14,546 nt of DNA from Candidatus Altimarinota bacterium. Lineage in GTDB: Bacteria > Patescibacteriota > Gracilibacteria > UBA4473. The DNA lies in NCBI GenBank assembly GCA_020629095.1, contig JAHDDZ010000017.1, positions 1 through 14,546 of the forward strand, read 5' to 3'. The position numbers and the translations under genes were made by a program. Below the pieces are notes generated by a model, which was not told where the DNA came from, made no database searches, and worked only from the letters and a program-made list of their open reading frames with translations. Below are positions 6,580-13,330 of the stretch, one piece after another. Numbering within the stretch: position 1 is the stretch's first letter; the number at the start of each line of letters is the position of its first letter.

Positions 6580-7935
6580 ATGGCAAAAAAAGCATTTCCG
6601 AAAAAACAGCTTTTATCAGTTACAAAAAGAGAAAATGATTACACGTTAGCGATTGAAAAAATTGCTCATGCGAATGATATTTTAATTGTTTTTCCAATGA
6701 GCTATACGGGGGATGCTCTTGCGGCAAGCGTCGCTCTCTCAGAGTGCCTGAAGCAGGTAGGCAAAAACATCACTATTGCGACACCGAAAGCAGAAGTGTA
6801 TGGCCACCAGTGGATTTCTGAAAATGCAGCAATCCAAGAATCACTCACGAATGTGGGGGAGTTTCTAATCAGAATTCAGAGTAACAATGTGATAATTGAG
6901 CGAGTGGAGTATGCGGCAAATGATGATGGAGTGGATATTATTTTAAGCCCAAAAGGTGGAGTCCTTCAGCCTGAAGATGTTTCTTTTCCGCTTGATGGAA
7001 GCAATTTTGATTTGATAATTACCGTTAGCATACTCGACAAAAAAGACCTTGGACAGCTTTGGACAGACTATCCGAGTGTGTGGGCAAATGCCCAGATGCT
7101 GCATTTGACAGCGGGTGATGCCCCATCCAAAGTTCGCGGAAAGAAGCTGCACGACGCAAATGCCTGCTCGGTGAGTGAGGTTGTGTGGAGCTTAATACTA
7201 AACGAAAAAACCCTCAAAGAGGCCTGCACAACAGAAATGCAGACGGCACTTTTGGCTGGGATAATTGGCGCAACTGGTAGTTTCTTAGAAGGGTACACAA
7301 CTCCAAATGCCTTTTTGACAGCGGCAAAACTGATGCAAGAAGATGCTGACCATACGCATGTGATAAATAAAATATATAAGGAAAAGCCGCTGCAGGTGCT
7401 GCAGTTGTGGGGAGCAATATTGCGCAGTTTGCAGCTAGACCGCATCCATAAGTTTACATGGGGGCGACTGACCACTTCTGATTTAATAGACGCAAATGCC
7501 CAAAAGGCGAACCTGAAAGGGTTGAGTGACAATCTTCTACGTCACGTTGAGGACTCTGAGCTGAGCGTGCTGTTGATCGAGGAGGGCGCAAACGTGCGGG
7601 TTGAGCTGCGGTCAAGCAACCAAGCAGATTTATTTGAGGGGCTGAAATATGATAGCGGATATACGGCGACACCGGTTCCGCACGGGGTTGATTTATTCAT
7701 ACCAAAACAGACCCTTGCCACGGTTGAAATGGAGCTGCTGCAAGACCTGGTAGCGTTTCAAAAGGCACGGCATGACATCCCCTCAGACATCCCGATTACT
7801 CGAGCAAATATCATTACGGAAGCACAAAACACCGCCCAAACAAAAGTACCAGAAAAGACCGCCAGACCAAAAAAAGACTGGGAGAAGGCCAATGTGCCAT
7901 TTATTGTTCCAACAAAAGACGCGGGGAATTCTTGA
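6580..7935 (+). CDS. DHH-phosphoesterase-like protein lacking most catalytic residues
   Basis: The 451-residue protein follows the NrnA-type DHH/DHHA1 layout in order. FPMSYTGDALAASVALSECL (38-57) stands where HxNPDGDAIGS is expected. A Rossmann-like strand FDLIITVSILD (143-153) comes next. HLTAGDAPSKV (175-185) stands where DHH...N is expected, followed by SVSEVVWSLI. AGIIGATGSFLEGYTT (226-241) stands where GIxTDTGxF is expected. Most metal ligands (His, first Asp, the DHH motif, the later Asp) are replaced; only the second Asp of the first motif remains. I infer a fold-conserved but probably inactive protein, perhaps a nucleotide or RNA sensor. A Lys/Pro-rich tail of about 50 residues ends it. 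The gene is followed closely by rpsT. The family call is fairly good; the function is unknown. Confidence 0.7.
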   Translation: MAKKAFPKKQLLSVTKRENDYTLAIEKIAHANDILIVFPMSYTGDALAASVALSECLKQVGKNITIATPKAEVYGHQWISENAAIQESLTNVGEFLIRIQSNNVIIERVEYAANDDGVDIILSPKGGVLQPEDVSFPLDGSNFDLIITVSILDKKDLGQLWTDYPSVWANAQMLHLTAGDAPSKVRGKKLHDANACSVSEVVWSLILNEKTLKEACTTEMQTALLAGIIGATGSFLEGYTTPNAFLTAAKLMQEDADHTHVINKIYKEKPLQVLQLWGAILRSLQLDRIHKFTWGRLTTSDLIDANAQKANLKGLSDNLLRHVEDSELSVLLIEEGANVRVELRSSNQADLFEGLKYDSGYTATPVPHGVDLFIPKQTLATVEMELLQDLVAFQKARHDIPSDIPITRANIITEAQNTAQTKVPEKTARPKKDWEKANVPFIVPTKDAGNS

Positions 7936-7959
7936 CAATTGCGAAGAAAACAATAGTAT
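7932..7959 (+). promoter_or_regulatory. Promoter of rpsT
   Basis: A perfect TTGACA (7932-7937) and TAGTAT (7954-7959) are 16 bases apart, predicting a leader of about 20 bases. The -35 contains the TGA stop of the preceding gene. A second -10 candidate, TAAGAT at 7974-7979, is six bases before the ATG and would give a leaderless transcript, but it lacks a -35. Confidence 0.5.
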
Positions 7960-7985
7960 CGCGATCGTTCTATTAAGATACATTC

Positions 7986-8246
7986 ATGCCAATTATTCAA
8001 TCTGCCATAAAAAGAGTGCGACAAGAGGAGACTCGTCGAAAGCGAAATAACGTTGTTCGAGCGAAATATAAGTCAATGACAAAGGAGTTTTTGGAGCTGG
8101 TGAAGGATGGTCAAATCAAGGAAGCAACGGCGCTTTATCCGACTATTCAGAAGGCAATTGATATGGCTACGAAGAAAAATCTGCTGAATAAAAACACAGC
8201 TGGTCGACGAAAATCGACGCTGGCAAAAATGATCTCAACCAAGTAA
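7986..8246 (+). CDS. rpsT: 30S ribosomal protein bS20
   Basis: bS20 is a three-helix bundle that binds 16S rRNA helices 9, 11 and 44. The 86-residue product is of normal length and shows the family pattern: SAIKRVRQEETRRKRNNVVRA at the N-terminus, KSMTKEFLEL in the middle, and the C-terminal KKNLLNKNTAGRRKSTLAKMI, which is the S20 signature. Arginine is mostly CGA, as in the main ribosomal operon. It has its own promoter and a strong terminator, so it is a separate unit, as in most bacteria. Confidence 0.93.
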   Translation: MPIIQSAIKRVRQEETRRKRNNVVRAKYKSMTKEFLELVKDGQIKEATALYPTIQKAIDMATKKNLLNKNTAGRRKSTLAKMISTK

Positions 8247-8251
8247 TTACA

Positions 8252-8695
8252 CTAAACGCCTCCAGCATTGGGGGCTTTTTTTGTACCCAAAAGAAGGCAG
8301 ATGCAGCCGATCGTTATGGTGATATCTGCGACATTGAAAATGGAAAACCAGCTGACAGAAATCATATCTGTCACACTGCCAAAAAGAAGTCGATCAATGC
8401 CATTTCCTATTGCCCCTGCGGCAACTAATACAGCTCCCAGCTTCTCCATCTTCGGCTGCTTTACTCCCCACCAAAAAATGATAATAGCAGCAATAAAACT
8501 AAAAGCTGTTAGGAGGACCCTTGGCGCTGGCAGTGAAAAGGCAAAGCCAGGGTTTTGGTGCAATTGAAGTGAAATTGTAGAAATCAACTCTATCGGCTCT
8601 TTTATGTAATTTTGAGCTGCCCATTTTGATACTTGGTCAAGCACGATAATCCCCTCCAACAAAAGCCAATGCCACATTTTCATTGCAATTATCAT
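8252..8695 (-). CDS. lspA: Lipoprotein signal peptidase (signal peptidase II)
   Basis: LspA is an inner-membrane aspartyl protease that removes signal peptides from prolipoproteins. From the ATG at 8695 the product has 147 residues with about four membrane segments. Family marks: DQVSKW (D20) in the first helix, QNPGFAFS (48-54), GNGIDR (catalytic D101) and FNVADITITIG (catalytic D124). The start is uncertain: ATGs at 8695, 8683 and 8677 all give a plausible first helix; 8695 is favoured because TATATT lies six bases upstream. The C-terminal tail overlaps the rpsT terminator. A small lipoprotein gene at 11268-11444 is a candidate substrate. Confidence 0.92.
   Translation of the reverse strand: MIIAMKMWHWLLLEGIIVLDQVSKWAAQNYIKEPIELISTISLQLHQNPGFAFSLPAPRVLLTAFSFIAAIIIFWWGVKQPKMEKLGAVLVAAGAIGNGIDRLLFGSVTDMISVSWFSIFNVADITITIGCICLLLGTKKAPNAGGV
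8258..8282 (+). terminator. Rho-independent terminator of rpsT, inside the lspA 3' end
   Basis: A six-bp stem GCCTCC/GGGGGC (one G-U pair in RNA) with loop AGCATT is followed by seven T. It begins 11 bases after the rpsT stop. The whole element lies within the last codons of the convergent lspA gene, encoding part of its KKAPNAGGV tail. Confidence 0.87.
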
Positions 8696-8711
8696 ATGGC
8701 AAATATACAAT
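8683..8711 (+). promoter_or_regulatory. Promoter of the tsaB-like gene (leaderless type)
   Basis: TTGCAA (8683-8688) and TACAAT (8706-8711, five of six) are 17 bases apart, and the ATG at 8719 follows seven bases later. The -35 lies within the lspA coding region. Confidence 0.5.
8702..8707 (-). promoter_or_regulatory. -10 element of lspA, overlapping the divergent promoter
   Basis: TATATT on the minus strand ends six bases before the lspA ATG at 8695. The same bases overlap the -10 of the plus-strand gene starting at 8719. No clear -35 is seen. Confidence 0.45.
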
Positions 8712-8718
8712 CGACACA

Positions 8719-9294
8719 ATGAAATTGCTGCTAAACACTGTCACAGATCCGCACTTTGCGTGCTTGGTTGCGGCATCTGGCGCCGTTCAGCACGAAGAAA
8801 TTTGGAACAGCCACAAGGCAGATGGCATTCATTTGCATGGTTTTTTAGCACAATTAACAGCAGTTACAGAGATTATTGCCCTGACGGGACCAGCTGGGTA
8901 CAGCAGTATCCGTGCAACACAGACCGCTATCAGCGCTGTGCTCATGCGTTTTCCTGCTTCAGTTTATAACATAAAAGCAGACGAGTGGGCTCGCCAGTGC
9001 ATGCTCAAAACAGATGCGCAAACATCATTTTTGCGCAGTTTTGGAGCAAATATTTTTCTGGTAAATACAGAAAAAATGGAACTCATTTCCCTTGAAAAAG
9101 CGCATGAAATAGCCTCCACAGAAAGCGTTTGGAGCGAGTTATTACCTGAAGAATTTGAAATAAAAAGCAGTGTACAAATAGCGATAAAAGAGCGACAAAT
9201 AGCCCTGCTGGAGTGCGCTAGGTCAAAAAAGTCAGACGATAAATTTCAGCCATACTATCACTTTCCTGCTGTGGAATCTCCTTCTCTGAAGTAG
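8719..9294 (+). CDS. tsaB: TsaB-like protein (tRNA threonylcarbamoyladenosine synthesis partner)
   Basis: TsaB forms a complex with TsaD and TsaE for t6A modification of ANN-decoding tRNAs. The 191-residue product starts KLLLNTVTD, like the family's strand-loop opening (usually LAIDTS), and has ALTGPAGYSSIRATQTAISAV (55-75), matching the family's GPGSFTGLRIG...A segment in spacing and hydrophobic pattern. The match is divergent: the DTS triad and the second glycine are changed. The C-terminal half is not recognisable. The ATG at 8719 is chosen because it gives this opening and the right promoter spacing; an in-frame codon at 8683 lies upstream of the -10. The TAG stop is part of the prfB -35. 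Confidence 0.6.
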   Translation: MKLLLNTVTDPHFACLVAASGAVQHEEIWNSHKADGIHLHGFLAQLTAVTEIIALTGPAGYSSIRATQTAISAVLMRFPASVYNIKADEWARQCMLKTDAQTSFLRSFGANIFLVNTEKMELISLEKAHEIASTESVWSELLPEEFEIKSSVQIAIKERQIALLECARSKKSDDKFQPYYHFPAVESPSLK

Positions 9295-9320
9295 ACTTTT
9301 TCTGTTTTTTAGAGTAGGAT
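9292..9320 (+). promoter_or_regulatory. Promoter of prfB (leaderless type)
   Basis: TAGACT (9292-9297) and TAGGAT (9315-9320) are 17 bases apart, with the ATG six bases later. The first three bases are the stop codon of the upstream gene. The AGGA within TAGGAT could instead be read as a Shine-Dalgarno sequence seven bases from the ATG. Confidence 0.45.
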
Positions 9321-9326
9321 AAGCCC

Positions 9327-10412
9327 ATGAAAAAGGAATCGCTCCAAGGGCAGATCGCCGAATTGGAAAAGCAAGTAAGTCGGCTGCTGGAGCCTATCGA
9401 CATGGTAAAATTAGAGGAAAAGGCAAGTGAATATGCACAGCAAATGTCTGACCCTGCCTTTTGGAATATCCCAGAAAGAGCCCAAGAGATAAGCCAGCTA
9501 GCCGCCAATGTGGAAAAACAAAAAGCCAATATTGAGCAACTGCAGTCACTGCCGTCTCTGAAAGAATTACTGTCGGAAGCCGATGAATCGGACCTGCCAG
9601 AGCTGCAAAACGAGGTTAAGAGCATCCAAAAAACAGCCGAGGCAATGCGGGTTCAGCAGCTGTTTTCTGGTGAATATGATGAGAAGTCAGCGATCATTAC
9701 ACTCTCTGTTGGCAACGGCGGGCAAGACGCAGAAGATTTTTGTAATATGCTGCTGCGGATGTACCTTCGATGGGCGGATATGCGTGGGGCGACAGCTCAG
9801 CTACTGGAGTCATCTGAAAGTGATGTGGGGCTAAAAAGCGCGACGCTGAGCATAAAAATGCAAAATGCATATGGCCTGCTGCAGGGCGAGCACGGTGTGC
9901 ATCGGTTGATCCGGATGAGCCCATTTAATGCCAAAGGACTGCGCCAAACAAGCTTTGCACGAGTTGAAATTCTTCCTGATTTAGGAAAATCTGATGCCAT
10001 AGAAATTGCTCCGAGTGATATACGGATTGATGTATTTCGCAGTTCTGGCGCGGGAGGACAAAGCGTGAACACCACCGACAGCGCCGTGCGGATAACCTAC
10101 CTGCCACTTGGGCTGGTTGTGACCTGTCAAAATGAAAAAAGCCAACTGCAAAACAAAGAGTCGGCGATGCGAGTTTTGACCGCTCGACTGGCGCAACTAA
10201 AAAGCGAGCAGCAGGCAAGTACCCTATCAGAAATAAAGGGTACGATGCTGGAAAACAGCTTTGGGAGCCAGATAAAAACCTATACGCTGCAGCCGTATAA
10301 GCTGGTAAAAGATCACCGAACTGAGTATGAAGAAACGCAGCCTGACAAGGTTCTTTCGGGTGAAATTGACCAGTTTCTCGAGACCTATTTGGCCTGGAGC
10401 GCTACACGCTAA
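9327..10412 (+). CDS. prfB: Peptide chain release factor 2
   Basis: RF2 ends translation at UAA and UGA. The 361 residues show the N-terminal coiled coil, DPAFWNIPERAQ (the RF2 DPxFWxD-type motif), GEHGVHRLIRMSPFNAKGLRQTSFA with the SPF codon-recognition tripeptide (RF1 has PxT), and GAGGQSVNTTDSAVRITYLP with the catalytic GGQ. The frame is open throughout: the programmed +1 frameshift with internal UGA known from E. coli and many other bacteria is absent, so that autoregulation is missing. Presence of RF2 means UGA is a stop in this organism. The TAA stop overlaps the convergent gene by 11 bases. Confidence 0.95.
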   Translation: MKKESLQGQIAELEKQVSRLLEPIDMVKLEEKASEYAQQMSDPAFWNIPERAQEISQLAANVEKQKANIEQLQSLPSLKELLSEADESDLPELQNEVKSIQKTAEAMRVQQLFSGEYDEKSAIITLSVGNGGQDAEDFCNMLLRMYLRWADMRGATAQLLESSESDVGLKSATLSIKMQNAYGLLQGEHGVHRLIRMSPFNAKGLRQTSFARVEILPDLGKSDAIEIAPSDIRIDVFRSSGAGGQSVNTTDSAVRITYLPLGLVVTCQNEKSQLQNKESAMRVLTARLAQLKSEQQASTLSEIKGTMLENSFGSQIKTYTLQPYKLVKDHRTEYEETQPDKVLSGEIDQFLETYLAWSATR

Positions 10413-11268
10413 TCACCTTTTGGACTCTCATGTCATGCGGCTCTGAAGGGATTTCATCGAGCACAGCAAAGTCGGGCATAACCGAAATAGTCAGAATGTT
10501 GTTGGGCAGCTTCTGCAGAAAATCATCATAAAACCCGCCCCCTCGCCCGAGTCGTGCCCCGGCCTGACTAACTGCCACAGCTGGCACCAAAACCACTGAG
10601 AGCGCATTTATATTACTCATTGGGGCTTCTGACGGCGGAGTCCCTATCCCCCACTTTCCCAGCAATAACTTTTCAGGCGCACAGTCATGAAGCCGCATCT
10701 CATTTTTGGCTATCATCGGAAATGACCACGTGGCATTGGGCAGCTTTTTCGCAAGAGGAAAAAGGAAGTTTAGCTCCTTTTTTGTTGGCGAATAAGCGCA
10801 AATATAGCTTGCACTACTTAGTATGGAAATCAATATATTTACTGCTTTTTCTTCTTTTTGCTGTTTTGTGTCTAAGGTGATTTCTGCCCACTTTTGGCTA
10901 ATTTTTTCTCGCATATACCACTTTCGTGCCCGCATAATATCCGTCTGAATTTGCGTAAAAAGAGCATCTGCGTTTTGAAATTTCTCTATATCACGAATTT
11001 TTTTAATTCCTCGAACAACTGCTGTTGAAGCATAAAAATCACCCCCAGAGTAATTAAGTAAATGCAGCTCTGTGCTGGCTTTTTGTCCAAAAGTAGGCCG
11101 CCCACCGTGATGCAAAACACCTGCATATTCTTGACCTTCTATTATAGCAGAAACTGCATAAACCCCTTCTGAGAATACCACTTCTCCATTTATCAAATTA
11201 GCCGTTGGGACCCCAAACGAGCCAGCAACTCCATTTCCTTCTGTCACTTTTGACTGAAAAGAAAACAT
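10402..11268 (-). CDS. Riboflavin kinase / 5-formyltetrahydrofolate cyclo-ligase fusion
   Basis: The product is 288 residues. Residues 1-117 match the riboflavin kinase domain of RibF: GSFGVPTANL (the ATP/Mg-binding PTAN at 21-24), EGVYAVSAII, YAGVLHHGGRPTFG, ELHLLNY (catalytic Glu region, E67) and KIRDIEKF. The FMN adenylyltransferase domain that normally precedes it is missing. Residues about 118-288 match 5-formyl-THF cyclo-ligase (MTHFS): a helical start, CAYSPTKKELNFLF, VVLVPAVAVSQAGARLGRGGGFYDDFL (225-251), which is the family's signature P-loop-like motif. The fusion would join FMN synthesis and folate salvage in one chain. The ATG at 11268 shares one base with the preceding lipoprotein stop (TGATG). 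Domain calls are good; the fusion is in a single uninterrupted frame. Confidence 0.85.
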   Translation of the reverse strand: MFSFQSKVTEGNGVAGSFGVPTANLINGEVVFSEGVYAVSAIIEGQEYAGVLHHGGRPTFGQKASTELHLLNYSGGDFYASTAVVRGIKKIRDIEKFQNADALFTQIQTDIMRARKWYMREKISQKWAEITLDTKQQKEEKAVNILISILSSASYICAYSPTKKELNFLFPLAKKLPNATWSFPMIAKNEMRLHDCAPEKLLLGKWGIGTPPSEAPMSNINALSVVLVPAVAVSQAGARLGRGGGFYDDFLQKLPNNILTISVMPDFAVLDEIPSEPHDMRVQKVISV

Positions 11269-11444
11269 CACCGAAGATGAATTACCTCGCTGGCAGAAAG
11301 CACTTCACCCGTTTCTGGCGACAATAAAACGGCTCTGATTTCATCAGATTGCTGCACGTCAACCTCCAGTGCTTTTGGCTCTTGGGCACTTGTTATACAG
11401 CCTGCCACGAGCAATGCCACGAGGCTAAGATAAATAATTTTCAT
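11268..11444 (-). CDS. Small predicted lipoprotein (58 residues)
   Basis: This short gene sits between pyrE and the riboflavin kinase fusion. It starts MKIIYLSLVALLVAGC: one Lys, a hydrophobic stretch and a lipobox VAGC, so cleavage by signal peptidase II before C16 is predicted, leaving a 43-residue lipid-anchored peptide. The mature part is acidic, with ALEVDVQQSDEIRAVLLSP and no further Cys; I do not recognise a family. Its start lies 20 bases inside the pyrE 3' end, and its TGA overlaps the next start as TGATG, which supports a real, co-translated gene. Function unknown. Confidence 0.72.
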   Translation of the reverse strand: MKIIYLSLVALLVAGCITSAQEPKALEVDVQQSDEIRAVLLSPETGEVLSASEVIHLR

Positions 11445-12003
11445 AAAAAGTGTCTAATTGTTCTAGTTCTGCTGCTGTGCATTTGCCACTTTCGGCCAAT
11501 GCTGATCGAACCGCCGCATAGTCTAGTATTGATCGAAATGTGTCTGTGCTTTTTTTCCAACTAAGGATGCAAGTAATTTCCTTTACCGCAATTCCCGCAT
11601 CCTCCAGTGCTGCTGCCGCTGCTTTTGCAGAGCCCCCAGTTGATATTGTATCTTCGACCAACAATGCCGTTTTTCCACTTTCAAATCTCCCTTCAATCAG
11701 TTGATTTCGACCGTGCTCCTTTGGCTTGCTCCGCACATAGAGCATCGGCTTTTGCAGCTCTGCCGCGACCCACGCTGCCCACGGAATGCCGGCCGTTGCC
11801 GTTCCGACAATGTAATCTACTTCTGGAGCAGTCTGAACAAATTCTTGTACGATAAGCTGACGCACCGCCGGCATAGCAATAAGCTCTCTACAATCACAAT
11901 ACAGCGGACTCTTTATCCCACTTGCCCACTGAAAAAGCGGGTCAAATGAAACGCGCACAACCGACTTTTCTACCAGCGCAGAGCCTACTTTTTGTTTGTT
12001 CAT
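11425..12003 (-). CDS. pyrE: Orotate phosphoribosyltransferase
   Basis: PyrE joins orotate to PRPP, giving OMP in pyrimidine synthesis. The 192 residues include WASGIKSPLYCDCRELI (orotate-binding region), DYIVGTATAGIPWAAWVA, the flexible catalytic loop YVRSKPKEHGRNQLIEG and the PRPP-binding motif ALLVEDTISTGGSA (113-126), all in family order. Length is a little under the usual 200-215. The ATG overlaps the sufD-like gene's stop as ATGA; the TAG stop lies 20 bases inside the lipoprotein gene. No other pyrimidine gene is in the window. Confidence 0.94.
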   Translation of the reverse strand: MNKQKVGSALVEKSVVRVSFDPLFQWASGIKSPLYCDCRELIAMPAVRQLIVQEFVQTAPEVDYIVGTATAGIPWAAWVAAELQKPMLYVRSKPKEHGRNQLIEGRFESGKTALLVEDTISTGGSAKAAAAALEDAGIAVKEITCILSWKKSTDTFRSILDYAAVRSALAESGKCTAAELEQLDTFYENYLS

Positions 12004-12542
12004 GAGAGCGATAAAAAACCACGAGTAATTATATCTTTTGCGGCGGGCAGCGCAACTCCTCTTGCTGCAAAATAGAGCAATATATTTTCATCAATTGGGG
12101 CAACCGAGGCCGCGTGCGATGCCCCTGCGACGTCATCTGTTTCGACCCGCAAGACCGGCAACGCCTTGGCTTTTGCGGCATCAAAAAGAATCACCCGCTC
12201 CTCGATTTCTGCTGTTGCCTGAGCCGAACTTTGACCAATCAGCGCCGTTGCATTTATCTCTATTTGCGATGCATCTTGGCCAACTCCGTGCACGGCTATT
12301 GCCCCAGTTTGTGCCTCCCCTGCAAAAAATTGTTTTATCGTCCAAGCTTTTTCGTCGCTTCCTTGTGCCAATAAAACCCCCTTTACAGTGCACTGCGCGG
12401 TTTTTCCAAGCAACTCTATTTCCAGCTCATAGCGCCTGTTTCCAGTTTTTGTGTCATGCAAGCGAATTTTAATGTGCTCATTTTCCCCAATCACAATACG
12501 CTCTTTCCCCTCTGGCGACTCTTTTTCTATCAGCTGTTCCAT
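12000..12542 (-). CDS. Short SufB/SufD-family iron-sulfur assembly protein
   Basis: SufB and SufD form the scaffold with the SufC ATPase for Fe-S cluster assembly. This 180-residue product matches the C-terminal beta-helix and tail of that family: TGAIAVHGVGQDASQIEIN, ERVILFDAAKAKALPVLRVETDDVAGASHAASVAPIDENILLYFAARGV and a GFL ending. The conserved SHAASV histidine is present. It is less than half the usual 400-480 residues and lacks the N-terminal domain. No sufC, sufB or sufS is in the window. The ATG at 12542 is chosen; an upstream TTG (12581) gives an unlikely start. A weak TTGTGT-N16-TAGAGT-N7-ATG lies upstream, but read-through from ccdA is also possible. Confidence 0.8.
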   Translation of the reverse strand: MEQLIEKESPEGKERIVIGENEHIKIRLHDTKTGNRRYELEIELLGKTAQCTVKGVLLAQGSDEKAWTIKQFFAGEAQTGAIAVHGVGQDASQIEINATALIGQSSAQATAEIEERVILFDAAKAKALPVLRVETDDVAGASHAASVAPIDENILLYFAARGVALPAAKDIITRGFLSLS

Positions 12543-12583
12543 TATTTTTACTCTAGTAGCCCAGCCAAAAAACACAAGCAAAA

Positions 12584-13324
12584 CTACTCTCCGACAGCAA
12601 CATCAACCAGTTTTTGCTCAAACTGCACCAGGTTTACAAATGTATCAGAAAAGGTCGTGACGACATATGCCTCAAATTTCTTATCGAGACCAGTAATAAT
12701 CGCTACCCCAACAATCAAAAACAGAACCCCAATCACCTTTCTGAAAGCCCCATTTGGGTCAACTGCCCACTTTAATTTGGCGGTTATAGCTCGGCCACCA
12801 ATAGCGATTATACCGAGGATGAAAGCCAAGCCGAGGCTATAGGCAATCAGGTGAGTAAGTCCTTCTGCCACGCTTTGATTGAGAACTGTCGCAACGATAT
12901 AACCATATGTTGGGCTACAACTGCTAAAGACTGGGCCTAGACTAGCCCCCATAAGCACCAATCCCCATACTCCTTCCTTTTTTCCGGCCGCTGCCAAAGA
13001 CTGCTGTGACCGAGCTTCCATGCCTGTTGCATGCATGATTTTTGACCATGCTTTTGGAAAAACAAAACTCAGCCCAAATAAAATAAGAATCCCTCCAGAG
13101 ATCCACTTTAGTGCATCTGGCGAAACTGAGAATGCCTTGGTCGCAAGCTGCAACAACAAAGTAAAAACTACCACGCTGGTTGCTAAGCTAAGCGTAATTA
13201 TGAGTGGGCGCTTCCAGCTTTTGCCAGACATGGAACCACCGATGATGACCGGTAAAAGTGGAAACACGCACGGTGCCAAAACCGTTAGGATACCTGCGAA
13301 AAATGAGAGGGCTAAAAGTGTCAT
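12584..13324 (-). CDS. ccdA: CcdA/DsbD-type membrane thiol-disulfide transporter
   Basis: This family moves electrons from cytosolic thioredoxin across the membrane to extracytoplasmic thiol proteins. The 246 residues hold about six membrane segments. The redox cysteines are in the expected places: C19 in LAPCVFPLLPVIIGGS and C136 in GPVFSSCSPTYGYI, in the repeated half-domains. There is no fused periplasmic thioredoxin domain, so it is the CcdA form rather than full DsbD. It heads the minus-strand operon and has the best-matching promoter of that group. No thioredoxin-like partner is within the window. Confidence 0.9.
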   Translation of the reverse strand: MTLLALSFFAGILTVLAPCVFPLLPVIIGGSMSGKSWKRPLIITLSLATSVVVFTLLLQLATKAFSVSPDALKWISGGILILFGLSFVFPKAWSKIMHATGMEARSQQSLAAAGKKEGVWGLVLMGASLGPVFSSCSPTYGYIVATVLNQSVAEGLTHLIAYSLGLAFILGIIAIGGRAITAKLKWAVDPNGAFRKVIGVLFLIVGVAIITGLDKKFEAYVVTTFSDTFVNLVQFEQKLVDVAVGE

Positions 13325-13330
13325 GAGTGT

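Noticed and set aside
9316..9319. AGGA as a Shine-Dalgarno sequence for prfB
   Set aside because: The same bases form part of a -10 hexamer with a matching -35 at 17 bases, and no other gene start here has a Shine-Dalgarno sequence; not fully excluded.
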